Assembly: GCA_029747015.1 (NCBI GenBank)
Contig: JAKOGI010002140.1
Span: 70,001 to 134,000, forward strand
Direction of reading: 5' to 3'
DNA: 64,000 bases
DNA from: Carnegiea gigantea
Lineage: Eukaryota > Streptophyta > Magnoliopsida > Caryophyllales > Cactaceae
The translations under genes and the position numbers were made by a program. Shown in pieces: positions 39,560 through 51,639 of the stretch; position 1 is the first letter of the stretch; each line of letters opens with the position of its first letter. The notes under the pieces were generated by a model. It had not been told where the DNA came from. It saw only the letters and a program-made list of their open reading frames with translations, and made no database searches.

Positions 39560-41379
39560 TTAGCAACTATCTTAGAAGTGCTAGCATGTCCTCCACAAGG
39601 AGAGTCGTGACAATGGGAGATCATACTTTGAATTTCCCCCTCAAGAAGGCATCGCCTGCAAATCCCATCCTTACATAACTTGTAAAGGAAGGGCTCCTCC
39701 CAGAAATACGTCTTGACATCATGGAGGAATTTCTTTTTCTGGTGGGAGGATAAATCATGGGGGAGGATCCCCAAAGCTCGGTAGTTTGCATAGTCGGCGA
39801 ACCACGGGGCTTGTCCCGAGGTGATGCCCATGAGATGCTCGTCAGGAAAAGCATCATCAATGGGGATGTCGTGGCTCTCAATAACGAGCCTAGAGAGGTG
39901 ATCAGCCATGACATTCTCGGCCCTCCCCTTATCTTTGATCTCCATATCAAACTCCTGGAGTAGCAGAATCCACCGGATGAGGCGAGGCTTAGCATCCTTC
40001 TTCTCGAGGAGGTGCTTGAGTGCAGAATGGTCGGTGTATACGATGGTCCTAGAACATAGGAGATAAGGTCTAAACTTCTCCATCACGTACACGACCGTAA
40101 GCAGCTCCTTCTCAGTCGTGGTGTAATTGTGCTGGGCCTCATCCAATGTTCTATTAGCATAGTAGATCACCACTGGCTTCTTATCCTTCCTTTGCCCCAG
40201 GACTGCCCCCACCGTATGGTCACTCGCATCACACATGATCTCAAATGGGAGATTCCAGTCCGGTGGTTGTATGATGGGGGCAGAAATCAGTGCCTGTTTG
40301 ATCCTGCAAAAAGCCTCGTGGCACTCATCAGTAAAGTTAAACGGGGTATCTTTGGTGAGGAGCCGAGTAAGAGGTTTAGCAATCTTGGAGAAATTCTTGA
40401 TAAACCGGTGATAAAGCCCCGCATGACTAAGGAAACTCCTCACCCCTTTTACCGAAGTAGGAGGGGGCAATCGCTCAATGACCTCAACTTTTGCTCTATC
40501 CACCTCGATGCCCCTAGCAGCAATGACATGACCTAGTACTACCCCCTCCTATACCATAAAGTGACACTTCTCCCAATTTAGCACTAGGTTGACTTCTTCG
40601 CATCTACAGAGTACCTTCGTTAAGTTTTCTAAGCAAAGGGCAAAGGTACCTCCGTAAACGGAGAAATCATCCATAAACACCTCCATGATGTTTTCAATAA
40701 GGTCGCAGAATATGGCGGTCATGCATCGCTGGAAAGTGGCAGGGGCATTGCACAATCCGAATGGCATCCTTCGATAAGCGAATGTACCATACGGGCATGT
40801 GAAAGTCATCTTCTCCTAGTCATCAGGATGGATAGGGATCTGAAAGAGACCTGAATAACCATCCAGATAACAGAAGAAGGAATGTCGTGCTAACCTTTCC
40901 AACATTTGGTCAATAAAGGGGAGGGGGAAATGATCTTTTCGGGTGGTTTGATTTAGTCTACGGTAATCAATACACATTCGCCACCCGGTCACAGTCCTAG
41001 TGGAAATAAGCTCATCCTGCTCATTCTTTATGACAATCATTCCTCCCTTTTTCGGGACTACCTGAACTGGACTTACCCACTCACTATCTGAGATAGAGTA
41101 GATAATCCCAGCATCAAGTAGTTTAATAATCTCTTTTTTTAACAACCTCTTGTATGCTAGGATTAAGACGACGCTGAGGTTGTCAGGAGGGGCGATGACT
41201 GTCATCAAGAAAAATGCGGTGCATGCAAATCGAAGGACTAAGTCCCCGAATATCATCGATACTATACCTAATGGCACCCCTATGCTTACGAAGCACATCC
41301 AGCAATTGTTCCAACTAGGGGCCATCCAATTTAGCATTAACGATAACGGGAAACTGATGAGAGGACTCGAGAAATTCAT
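39560..41379 (-). pseudogene. Athila reverse transcriptase and RNase H
   Basis: RT motifs on the minus strand: WRMCIDYRRLNQTTRKDHFP (near 40970), CYLDGYSGLFQI, TFTCPYGTFAYRRMPFGLC (40800) and EVFMDDFSVYG (40685, catalytic MDD kept). The connection and RNase H read GVRSFLSHAGLYHRFIKNFS (40440), ASDHTVGAVLGQ, ANRTLDEAQHNYTTTEKEL and YTDHSALKHLLEKKDAKPRL (40040), ending AENVMADHLSRL. In-frame TAG stops lie at about 40815 and 40547, where Gln (CAG) is expected, so both are C-to-T-type changes. A frameshift lies near 39600. Confidence 0.92.
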
Positions 41380-42330
41380 ACCTGAGATAGGAAGGTAGAG
41401 GTTTTAGTTTTACCTTCGGTGGATACTCCTCTTCTTTCTTGGATGTGAGCTCCTCCACACCAAGGATCTCTCTGCGGGACTGCGTAAGCATGTAGGCAGT
41501 AGACTCATTGAGGAGTCTGGCATATTTCTCCTTCTCCCCCGAACAGGAGTCAGTTGCATAGCAACCAATCAATGCGGCCTCCAATGGGTCCTCCATAGAA
41601 AGTGGGGCCTTGCCCTCCTGGTTGAGGGCTTTCTCTAGTACATCGACTCTACAGCATGAGTCACCTGAGGCAGGGGAAGCCATAACTTGTGGCAAGCTGA
41701 ACTCCACCTTCTCATCCCCTACTTGAAGGGAAAGCTTGCCATTCTTCATGTCTATCATAGCCCCCACAGTGGCTAGAAAAGGTCGCCCCAAAATGATTGG
41801 GATGCAAGAGTCTTCCTCCATCTCCATAACCACGAAATCACATGGTATGAAGAACTTTTCCACTTGTAATGGGACATCCTTAAGAATACCTAAAGGGTAC
41901 TTGACGGATCTATCAATTAGCTGTAGAGAGATGGTAGTGGGTTTTAGCTCCCCCACTCGCAGCTTCTCGCATATAGAGTAGGGCATAAGATTTACGCTAG
42001 CTCCAAGGTCGCACAGTGCTCGGCTGATAGTCACATCTCCAACTGAACAAGGGATGGACAAGCTCCCTGGATCCGAAAGCTTGAGAGGTAGTTTGTTCTG
42101 AATGATTGCACCGCACTCCTCAGTGAGGGCTACAGTAGCATTCTCGAGCAACTTTCCTTTATTTGTCAGTAGGTCCTTTAGAAACTTGGCATATGAAGGC
42201 ATGTCAGTAATAGCCTCTAGGAAAGGGATGTTGATGTGGAACTTTTTAAGCATCTCGAGGAACTTCCCATACTTGTGCTCCTCCTTAGCCCTTACTAGCC
42301 TTTAAGGATATGGAACTGGGGGTGTATAAG
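41315..42330 (-). pseudogene. Athila protease
   Basis: The frame from 42253 reads FHINIPFLEAITDMPSYAKF, then the retropepsin-like core with ALCDLGASVNLMPYS (Asp-Leu-Gly active site near 42000), VPLQVEKFFIPCDFVVMEME and IPIILGRPFLATVGA (41780). It is followed by a spacer to RT. This 312-codon frame is intact. Protease cleaves the polyprotein in the particle. The upstream KPPVPYP linker to gag lies in a broken frame. Confidence 0.88.
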
Positions 42331-42559
42331 GCTTCACTTGAGGTGAAACTTGTTTTGTTTTAATCTCCTGGGTCCTTTCAGTATGGACCCCCTCACTGGA
42401 AGGCTCAATAGGGGCCTCCCTGGCAGCATCACCCTCATCATTAGTCTCCCTCCTTTCCTCCTTCATAGGCATTGGAGGGCTCTCTAACTCCCTGTCACTC
42501 CGCAGTGTGATGGCATTTAGCTGACCTTTGGGATTGGTCTCAGGTTGACCTAGCAGATG

Positions 42560-43832
42560 TCCCTGGGGATCTAGACAAATGGCTCACCTGCTGTGCAATC
42601 TGGGCTATCTGATTCTCCATCATCTTCTGGTGAGTGGTTATAGTTTCAAATTTAACAGTCAACTAACTGACCGACTCTTCTAATGCCTCATTAGTCTTAG
42701 TTTGGGTAGCTATAAAGCGCTCCATAAGACTCTCCAGATTGGATTTGGGTTGAGGTGGTTGTTGTTGGGCAAGTGGGGCATGAGGGGCCTTATATTGGAA
42801 ACCAGGAGGTTGTGGTTGTGAGGCATTGGGTGGCATGGGATTGTTGTTGTGGTGGAAGAAATTTGGGTGATTTCTCCAACTGGGGTTGTAGGTGTTTGAG
42901 TAGGCGTTATTTTGTGGGCATTGGCCATAATTTTGCATAGCATTAGCATGCTCAACGCCTGGGAAAACGAATTGACAATCAACAGCAATGTGGCCTTGAA
43001 TGCCACAAATCTCACCAGGGACCCCAACCTCAAACATTGCACCCGAGGGACCACCCACTAAACTCCATGTGGAGGGAGTTCCAAGCCTGTCAAAACACTG
43101 TGCTAAGGCATCCACCTTGCTAGCCAGCATGTCCATAGCATCTACTCCATAAACCCCACTACTCCTCTTGGGGGCCGCCCTCTTGCTAAACTAATGGTAA
43201 TTATTAGAGGCCATCTCCTCCAACAACGCCTTCGCAGCCTCTATCGACTTCCCCATAAGTGCGCCTCTAGCTGCGGCATCAACTGACATCTTTAGTGACT
43301 GGTCTAATCCATTATAGAAGGTTTGGATTAGAAGCCAGTCTGGTACTCTGTGGTGAGGGCATTGGCGTTGAAGATCCTTGAATCTTTCCCATGCCTCATA
43401 AAGGGACTCATCACCTCGTTGAGAGAAGGAGGTGATTTCTGCTCTCAACTTAGCGGTCTTGCCTGGGGGAAAATCCTTGCTCAGGAATGCAGTGGATAAG
43501 GCCTCCCAGGTAGTGAAGGAGTTGGGCTCCTCATTGAGGAGCCAATCATTAGCTTTGTCCGTCAGCGAAAAAGAAAAAAGCCGCAGTCTAATGGCATCGG
43601 CGGAGACCCTGTTGAGCTTAATTGTGTCACACTTCGCTAGGAAGTTGCAAAGGTGAATGTGGGGGTTTTCCGTGGATCGCCCACTAAACTGATCATTCTC
43701 CACGAAGGATACAAGAGCAGGCCGCAGCTCAAAGTTGTTCGCTTCAACGGCCGAATTGACAATGGATGAAGTGAGGCCGGTGGCCTGCGGTAGGACATAG
43801 TCCTACAGCACTCTAGGATTTCCCTCGGCCAT
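42560..43832 (-). pseudogene. Athila gag
   Basis: Gag starts at ATG 43832 (MAEGNPRVL) with an early TAG after nine codons. The core is NPHIHLCNFLAKCDTIK, FSLTDKANDWLLNEEP, FLSKDFPPGKTAKLRAEI and SLYEAWERFKDLQRQCPHH (43600-43370). It ends the domain with ALLEEMASNNYH at 43191. After a stop, a second segment holds the knuckle-like CGIQGHIAVDC (42990), a Pro/Gln/Asn-rich region and LESLMERFIATQ, with a coiled-coil tail to about 42600. This order is typical for Athila/Tat gag. Confidence 0.88.
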
Positions 43833-44080
43833 GATGACTTGTTGCTATTGTCGCTTCCTCGCACCGCTTTGCCTTTGAGTAGTGGCTTCGATCTCTGGGT
43901 CAAAAGGAACAAGTAGTTGATCCTTTTGACTTCGCCTGCGCATACAAAGCCAATAACTATACCAAGCATAAGCAAGCCCAAGCAAAGGTAAAAGAACAAC
44001 AGGAAGAAGGAAGACGAAAAAGAAAAAGAAAAAGCCTAATCTAAAGCGTTTTGAATTGCTTTTGATATTGAAACAACCAA

Positions 44081-44100
44081 GTTCCCCGGCAACGGCGCCA
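44081..44100 (-). promoter_or_regulatory. Primer-binding site of the Athila element (tRNA-Asp type)
   Basis: On the minus strand, six bases after the 5' LTR, the sequence is TGGCGCCGTTGCCGGGGAAC. TGGCGCCGTTGCCGGGGA is the well-known tRNA-Asp-complementary primer site of Athila-like elements. It fixes the element's orientation. Confidence 0.92.
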
Positions 44101-44106
44101 AAAACT

Positions 44107-45411
44107 TGTTAAGTTAAAAATACTGCAAGTGCACGGTACCAGTTGTAGTTAGCAACAGCAAGTACGGGTCGTGTCCGCAAGGAACTCGGTTTTAACCACC
44201 GAACCAACCTTTAACACTCTATTCAGGCCAGAATCTATTAGGAATGGTTTTTATTCAATAACAGTTGTATTCTACTGAATGTTACTACTATTATCTAAAT
44301 CAATATTAACAAAAGTCCTGGAGTGGGGTTCACCGCACTATCGTGTTCCTTGGACTATAAACTAGATCATACGAATCTGCTCACACAGACAACTGAAATG
44401 GAATGGTTACAAGTTAAGCGCATCTACACCTTCTCTCAAAGGTCATTAGACTGGTCAAGCTATCCTAGTTATCTATTGTTATGAAACTACAATCACGAAA
44501 CCACAAGATTGAGTAATCCTTAATTCCCAATTGAAACCCTAACTATTTTCATGTTAAGAAATCCAATTACTCACTAAGTAGCTCTAGGTGGAGGATTTAA
44601 CTCTCGTTAATCTCCTAAACCCCAAATACAAACATGAATCAGCCCTCTCAGGCAATTCATCGAACACCTGGCATGCTAGGTGAAAGTTCAATTACAACAT
44701 GGGCATTCATTCACATAAATATAGATTGTGAATCCAAATCACACAATAAGAGCTACACCCAATCCAAGACAATAAATTTAGCCCCTAATCATCACCAAAA
44801 TCACAACCACAATCACGAATATAAACATGATTAAAAATGCTAACTTTGAATTAAAACATAAAAGGAAGAGGGTAAAGGAACGTACTTGCTACTAACTGAA
44901 ATGATAATCTACCAGATTCAGCAATCAATTTCAATCCAAAGCTCTCAAATCAAGAACAACCAAAAAATAAAAACTGAAAACCTAGAGTCGCCGTTTTCGA
45001 GAGAGAGTGAATGAGAGAAAGAAGAAGTCCCCAAATTACAACGCCAAATTACAATTAAACGGGAGGAATTAAAGTGGCACGGTCGTGCCATGTGGCACAG
45101 TGCCACCATGCCACTTTACTGTCTCGCATTTTCTTACTTCCTTGGGTGGCACGGTCACCCTGCCTAGCATGGTGCCCCCATGCCACTTCCTCTTGGCTTG
45201 AAATCTACCCTTTTGGCTCCTATTTGGTGCAATATTAGCTGGTTTTCCTCGTTTCTTTCAATTGAACTCCTGAAAACACAAAAACACAACATTTAGGCAG
45301 ATTTGGGGTAAAGAATGACTAATCAACCTCTATACTCTTGAAGTTTTACCGAAAATCGCTGAAATGAGAGGTAAAAATCATGTCTAAAAGGGGTAAAATA
45401 GAGGTTTATCA
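44107..45411 (-). repeat. 5' LTR of the Athila element
   Basis: This 1305-bp copy is homologous to 22640-23939. Differences are dominated by C/T and G/A changes. It abuts the chromovirus integrase sequence at 45412 with the GGCAC duplication. Confidence 0.92.
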
Positions 45412-47011
45412 GGCACAACATAGCTCAAATACTATAGTGATTACTCAATTGAGTCTCTTGAAAGAACTTGAGGACTTGGGAGTTCGATTAGTGTCCCATG
45501 GCGAAGCACATGTTCAATTGTCAGCACTTACTTTACAGCCTTCCATAATGAAGGAAATTCGAGTGAGCCAAGAAAGTGATCTTGAACTCCAAAGAATAAA
45601 GCAAAATTTAGAGAAAGAAAAGTGTCCCGGGTTTGTAGTACATGAGGATGGAACCCTGCGATTTCAAAATCGCCTATGTGTGCCTCGAAATGAAGAATTA
45701 AAGAAACAGATCCTAGAGGAGGCTCACAATACTCGCTACTCGGTGCATCCAGGAGGCACTAAGATGAACAGAGCTTTAAGGCAATACTTCTAGTGGAGGA
45801 ATATGAAAAAGGAGGTTGCAGAATATGTAGACAAGTATCTGACCTGTCAGAAAGTCAAAGCAGAGCATCAGCGTCCTGTGAGTGAACTGTGACCCTAGAA
45901 ATTCCCACCTGGAAGTGAGATTCAATGTCAATGGACTTTGTTATGGGTTTACCCCTTTCTGCCTTGAAGAAGAATGCTATCTAGGTTATAGTCGATCGGC
46001 TTACCAAGTCGATCCATTTTCTACCAATCAAAGATACTTGGGCAGTTGAAAGGCTAGCCCAGTTGTATGTTAAAGAGATAGTCCAACTATACGGAATTTC
46101 CTTAGATATAGTTTTAGATAGGGATCAAAGATTCCAAACTCGTTTTTGGCAAGCACTTCAAAAGGCCTTTAGGACCAAATTGAACTTTAGCAGCTCTTAT
46201 CACCTTGAGACAGATGGGCAAATGGACAGATGGGCAAATGGAAAGAGTGAATAAAATTCTAGAAGACATGTTAAGAGCTTGTGTGTTAGAGTTCTAAGGA
46301 AAATGGAAAGATGATTTACCTTTGGTGGAGTTTTCTTATAACAATAGCTATCAGTCCACCATCAGAATGGCCCCGTTTGAGGCTCTATATGGGAGAAAAT
46401 GTAGAACCCCACTATGCTGGAGTGATTTGAATAAGACATTGATTTTAGGCTCTGAAATGATCCAGCAAACCGTGGAAACAATATGGATTCGAGAGCATAT
46501 TAAGGTTGCCCAAATTCGAGAAAAGAGTTATGTGGACAAGAGAAGGAGGCCTTTGGAGTTTCAAGTAGGTGATAAAGTTTTTCTAAAGGTATCGCCAACT
46601 AAGGGTATCAAAAGGTTCGGGATATGAGACAAATTGAGTCCAAGATTTATTGGACCATATGAAATCATTGAAAAGTTGAATCCTGTAGCTTATCGTCTGG
46701 ATTTGCCGGTAGAACTAGAGCACGTGCATAACGTGTTTCACGTCTCTCAGCTTAGAAAGTATACCCTAGATCCAAATCATGCCATTATATCTGAACCTAT
46801 TGAAATCACTGCGGATTTAGTATATGAAGAGCAACCAATCCAAATACTAGATCGCAGAACTAAGCAGTTGCTCAACAAGCAGATACCTCTAATCAAAGTG
46901 CTCTGGTCAAATCATACCTCCCAAAAAGCTACTTGGGAGACTGAAGAGGAAATGAAAGCCAAATATCCAACATTATTTGAGGTAATCTTGCACTACATGA
47001 ACAAGTCATAA
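45412..47011 (+). pseudogene. Chromovirus integrase and chromodomain (3' part)
   Basis: This continues the RNase H/IN region cut at 22639. The zinc-binding side is EEAHNTRYSVHPGGTKMNRAL (45720) and CQKVKAEHQRP. The core has MDFVMGLPLSA (45930) and DRDQRFQTRFW (46120). The third motif is disrupted because a 16-base tandem duplication (46211-46242) shifts the frame just before the catalytic Glu region. The reading resumes with LPLVEFSYNNSYQSTIRMAPFEALYGRKCRTPL (landmark residues VEFSYNNSY at 46327), then [22 protein letters not shown]-terminal chromodomain follows: [20 protein letters not shown], then [16 protein letters not shown]. The chromodomain directs insertion to methylated-histone chromatin in this group. 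Stops are at 45793, 45890 and 46625. Confidence 0.88.
46211..46242 (+). repeat. 16-bp tandem duplication inside chromovirus integrase
   Basis: CAGATGGGCAAATGGA occurs twice back to back. The extra 16 bases shift the frame between the Gly-Gln and the Glu of the third catalytic motif, destroying the active site. Confidence 0.9.
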
Positions 47012-47030
47012 GTTTCAAGGGCGAAACTCT

Positions 47031-47044
47031 TTAAGGGGGGAGGT
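47031..47044 (+). promoter_or_regulatory. Polypurine tract of the chromovirus
   Basis: TTAAGGGGGGAGGT ends exactly at the 3' LTR start (47045, TGTAATAGCCC), 20 bases after the pol stop. This spacing is typical of chromoviruses. Confidence 0.85.
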
Positions 47045-49587
47045 TGTAATAGCCCAACCCTAAAATTATTTAATTATATTTATTTATTTAATTGCCTCAT
47101 GTTCATGATTTTTTTTTCTCATAATTATTTGTCACATTATTCACCCCGGTGGGAAAAAATTTATTTGGGCCCTCATTTGGTAATTCGGATTTTGTTCGTT
47201 TATTTAATTGATTAACGAAAACTTTGAAAAAATTGATAGTAGGCCCTAACAAGTTTAACCAAAGTAATTTATTTTGTTTTCCGTAACATTACAAATCTTT
47301 AATTTTTAATTTCATAAAAACGTTATCGTTATGAAGCGTTTTATTCCTGAACCCAACTTATTTCAACCGGTTTGAAGCCCAACAAGTTGCCTATTAATCT
47401 AACTAATTACCATGGTTAAACTTAACCATGGTTAGCTTAAAAAGGTGGCTTTACTAGATAAAATTTCAGCCAAGTGAGTTGATTAGTCAAAACACACATC
47501 TTAATCAACAAACTCCATTTTCTCTCTCTTCTTTATCTCCCCCACGGCCAGCAGCAGGTGCAGGAAGTTTTTTGTGTTTTTTGGGCAGTTTTTCGCTTAG
47601 CCCTAGTGGTTTCCAGCCCCCCACATTCTAGTACTTCAAGCTACCATCCTCCTTTATCAAAACCATTAAACCTCATCTCCATCTCAACTTATTTGCAATC
47701 AAAGTGAGTAATCTTGAAATTTGTTTTTGTTGTTTTTGCTTTTTATTTTAGTTTTGATTCTTGTTTTGATGTTTATGATCTTTGATCATGTTGTTTTGAT
47801 AATAAATAAGAGTTATTTTGATATTGATCATGGTGGAGTTGAGGCTGGATCATGCTAGGGTTAGGGTTAGTGTTAATCATGCAAGCTTGATGTTAAAGTG
47901 TTGGATTTTAATTGTTTTATCTTTAATTTGGTCATCTTCTAATCTATTGGTGTTTATTATGATGTTTTTGGTGATTTCAAATGAGTTGGAGTGAGTCCAA
48001 GTTGGCTATGAACTAGGGTTTTGGCAAGTAAAGTAAGGTTTAGATTAAACTAGCTTTAAGCTTGGTTTATGTGTGTATTAGATTTAAAAGCTATCTTTAT
48101 TGGATATGATTATGAAGTAAATTTGAGTGTGGAAATATTGTATGATGTTGAGATGGACCAAAGCTTGTTTACGAGCTTTTAAGGAATGGTTTAAGTTGAG
48201 AATTTGTGTTAAAAAAAGCAGGAAAAGTCAAAACAGTGAGGCTGAAAATTTTAGAAAAACAGGACAGAGTTCACGATTAAACTGGTAGTGATTGGCCTAT
48301 TGAAAAATTATGATTTTTGGTGGGTAGATAGTTTAGTGTGTTAGCTTTGAAATACCTCTCGAATCGCCTTAATCCAAGTGCTGTGAAAAACGTTATGGTT
48401 GTTTTACCAAAACTGCTCAGAATGGACCAAAACTGACACGCTTGTGTTCTAGCCTTATTTTGGGAATTCTATTATCGGAATCAAGCTTAGTGTTGTGAAA
48501 GAAAGATTTTTGGGACTTCCTAAGCTTTCTATATTGGGGTTTTAAGTCTCAATCAAAGGTCATATGGTTACGTTATGAGTCATTCTTCCTCAGTTATGCT
48601 TTTACTTTACTTTTACTAAATTATTGGCTATGAAATAAATATTTTTGCTAACCGTATGTTCCTACAACCATAATTTTGTATAGAATCAGGGCCTAATCTA
48701 TCATTCCTTTTACTTTTATGCATAATATTATTTAGTGAACTTACATTTAAAAATTTCAAGTACGTTCATTGCCTGTATCTTTAGAAATCAACACGTATTT
48801 ATCAAAATTATAATATTTTGGTAAGTACATCAATGAATCAGTTTAATCAGTGATTTATCATATAATTAGTGACCCCATCAGTTATCAGTTACAGAGCATA
48901 GCCCTTCAATTACCGACGCGGCTTCAGGTTAGGACCTGACCAGCTTGGCAGGTGTACACCTATCTTCATATTGTAACAGTTATCAGGAGTTCACTGTCAG
49001 AAAATAATTGACAACACAGGTTCATATTTATCTCATTTGCTATTTTTAATTAAAAATGAACTGCAACACGGGCCCAACCAATTTTCCATGAATGTTTAAC
49101 AATATAGGAATGCATGTACTGAGCTTTGACTCACAGTTCCAAATATTTTCATGTTTTGTTTTAGTAAAATGTTCAGTGAATCGCCCTCAAGCGGGCAGGA
49201 TGGCTGAAGATGATAAGTAAATCGGGAAGTCTATATGAAATTGTAGTGTATTATCATTGAGATATTTATAACACTGTATTGTGATATATTTTGGTGTTAG
49301 ACTGTATATTGTATCAAAATTCTATATTTTGGTGCAAACCTTGCGATGTTTGAATGGTTTTGATGTTAGAATAATTTCTATATTTATCCAAATGATCTGA
49401 TGGGTTGTGATGGTGTGAATGCCTTGGATGGTAATCATGAATTATTATGGATGAATTTATCATGTATAAGCAAAGTCATATCCTTGTAGGACGGCGAAAA
49501 CACCTAATTATTTGGGTTATCATTTCTAATTGGGGATATTAATGAAAGAAATTTAAACAATGATTTATGTACATTTGGGGCGTTACA
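47045..49587 (+). repeat. 3' LTR of the chromovirus
   Basis: The 2543-bp LTR begins TGTAATAGCCCAACCC and ends GGGCGTTACA, near-inverted ends typical of Tekay/Del-like LTRs. Internal landmarks are a leader with CTCTCTCTTCTTTATCTCCCC (47522), CCCTAGTGG, a GTGAGTAATCTTG donor-like site near 47704, and TACTGAGCTTTGACTCACAG at 49118. No matching 5' LTR lies upstream of gag. The bases after it (TAGGC) occur inside the TRIM interior at 55771-55775, marking the insertion target. Confidence 0.85.
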
Positions 49588-49641
49588 TAGGCAGAGGGCT
49601 CCATCTAGGACAAGGGCATCACATGATTGGATGAGGGAGAA
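49588..49641 (+). mobile_element. TRIM interior, right fragment (target of the chromovirus)
   Basis: TAGGCAGAGGGCTCCATC...GATGAGGGAGAA is similar to 55771-55820 (TAGGCAGGGGCCCATG...GGTGGAGAAGAA), which precedes the other TRIM LTR. It is therefore the 3' end of a TRIM interior, including its purine tract. The left remainder should lie beyond the missing chromovirus 5' LTR. Confidence 0.65.
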
Positions 49642-49759
49642 TGTCACGGATAAGAGTCCCACATCAGAAAAGTGATGGGAGGGTCATGCGCTTATAAGAG
49701 GGGGCACTACACACCCTATCAGACCGGCCTTTTGGGGAGAGGGTGGTAGCCCCGTGACA
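49642..49759 (+). repeat. TRIM LTR, left copy (118 bp)
   Basis: TGTCACGGATAAGAGTCCCA...CCCCGTGACA is a 118-bp LTR with inverted ends TGTCACGG/CCGTGACA. It is homologous over its full length to 55821-55938, which is also 118 bp. A TTATAAG promoter-like motif lies in the middle (49693). It has no coding capacity. Confidence 0.75.
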
Positions 49760-49761
49760 AG

Positions 49762-49774
49762 TGATATCAGAGTC
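49762..49774 (+). promoter_or_regulatory. TRIM primer-binding site
   Basis: TGATATCAGAGTC lies two bases after the TRIM LTR and differs by two bases from the initiator tRNA-Met site TGGTATCAGAGYC. Confidence 0.7.
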
Positions 49775-49799
49775 AACTCAGGTGTTGTTTGGCCTAACT

Positions 49800-51639
49800 T
49801 AAATCTAAGCTTTTGACATTGAACAAGAGAAACTAAACCAAATATAACTATTCTCGATTTTTAAAAACTGTTTTTAAAAAATCAATTTGTTGAGTAACTG
49901 CATCTAGAAACAGAAGCAGGAATTTACTGCTTCCATTTTTCCGAAATAGGTGATTATCCCGACCAAAGAATATGGAAATGATATTACACTTTCGATACGG
50001 TCACAATTGCCCCTACAGAAATAAAACAGTCTCGAATTATTAGTTACAAATACGCATAGCTTGCCTCTGTCTTCCTTCAATTCACATCAACCTATAGTAT
50101 TATGCTCTCTCCATCGTTTTCAATATAAGTCTTCTCTACAACTTTGTTTAGATCAACATGACTCCATCTCATCAGTATCGTACAACACATCTAAAAAAAG
50201 AGCAAGTGCCATTAATCCATGCTTATCTAGTAATTTTATTCTTTTAACATACATAATTTATAGTCTCTGTTCTTGGTGGGGGAAGAGTGGAATGAATATA
50301 TTGTATACAATTCATACTACTCAGACCAATAATGGACTTTGAATGGTATATGTCAATCCATGGTACAAATTTTTTGAAATGTGTTTTTATGTTGGTATAG
50401 GCATAATTATTTCACCCAAATATGTAATTCTGATCTAAATTGCTATGTGACAATATTGAGATGGTGGTGAGTTAGTGATGGACTATAGTGGGGTAAATAA
50501 CAGAGATCAGATGGCTAGAAAGGATTCAGGAAGAGAGAGAAAGAGAAGGAGAAGGAGAAAGCAATTCAAATTGAGCTAAAATTTACAACATAAAAGGCAA
50601 AATGACAGAAAACAGGTGATGAACTAAAATTAGGATGAAGATGAGAAAGCAACAGAGCATCAAACAAAAACCTGATTGAAATGTTGTTGAAGCTTCTCAT
50701 TTGTTAGATTAATACAAAATTGCTCAAAACTGCAAGCAAAAACTAATATGTCAGACAAAGACGTTGGGGGGGGGGGAAGCAAAACAGGGACGAATGCTTG
50801 TACTAGTACTAAAGAAATGTTTGTGGCTTTTTTTTAACCAAGGAAAATAGGGGGGATGACACCTTATCTTCGGTTTTCTTAATTATGATTTGATTGATGA
50901 GACGAAGCAATATTAAAGAAATGTTTGTAGCTTGGTGGTTCCCACCTCATTGTGCATTGAGTCCTCCACTTAGCTTACCCATTTTTGTGTTTTATGTGCA
51001 TTACTTCCAATCTAAAAATATTTACTTTTTTTTTTTATGTTTGTAGAGTAAGTCATCAAATCCTAATCATAAGATACGTTTGGCATCATATGAAAATAGA
51101 GCAACTTCTTCAAATAACGCTTCTTCTGCTACGAACAAGGTTAAATGTATTCTTATATTAACTAATATATTTCTTTATTTAATTGATGTTTTAAAGGTGG
51201 AATCATATCTAAAATTTTTCTCTTCGTAACATTCTAGGAGAAACGACTAGTAAATCTCAGTATTGCTAATGAGTTCTCATCCAGGCAATTTCATATGCAA
51301 TCGAATCCCTCTATGCATGATCAAGTAAGTAACTTTTAGTGTCATCTTGTTATATTTTTGATAAAATATTTCAATATTATCTAAATTTACTTGTTAATAA
51401 CGATGTTGATATTGTGATTTAATATAACAATAAATGTTAACCTTCAATTAGCAACTATCATAATGAATTAGCCAACCTCTATATTTTATAAGGTCATGCT
51501 GATATGTAATGGTAATATATTATTTCTAGTTAGCCTATGTTTTTGCCTTTTTTTATTTGGGATTTTTCACTTATGTTTGAACCTAACTCTTATTAGATTG
51601 AGTTGATTGCCTTAAAAAAAAAAAAAAAAAACTCTTATT
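49800..51639 (+). other. Harbinger 5' non-coding region
   Basis: AT-rich sequence contains a G-rich tract (50766-50776) and short exon-like pieces near 51045-51145 and 51239-51325. Each of these is followed by a GT donor-like site (for example CAAGTAAGTAAC at 51321). They may encode the N-terminus of the Myb-like protein, but no domain is readable. Confidence 0.45.

Larger units (their letters stand above)
22640..45411 (-). mobile_element. Full-length Athila-type Ty3 element, minus strand, containing a copia insertion
   Basis: LTRs of 1300 and 1305 bp (22640-23939 and 44107-45411) begin TGATAAACCTC and end TTAACA in element orientation. The flanks are GGCGC (22635-22639) and GGCAC (45412-45416), a 5-bp duplication with one CG-to-CA change. 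The tRNA-Asp primer site, gag, PR, RT, RNase H, IN, a post-pol ORF and a polypurine tract follow in order on the minus strand. The copia element 24380-34665 sits in its 3' non-coding part, so the element proper is about 12.5 kb. Visible LTR differences (roughly 5% by eye) exceed those of the copia LTRs, as the nesting requires. Confidence 0.93.

Noticed and set aside
22640..45411. Direct repeat about 21 kb apart interpreted as a segmental duplication
   Set aside because: The copies have TG...CA-type ends, a tRNA-Asp primer site, a polypurine tract and a 5-bp duplication, so they are LTRs of one element.
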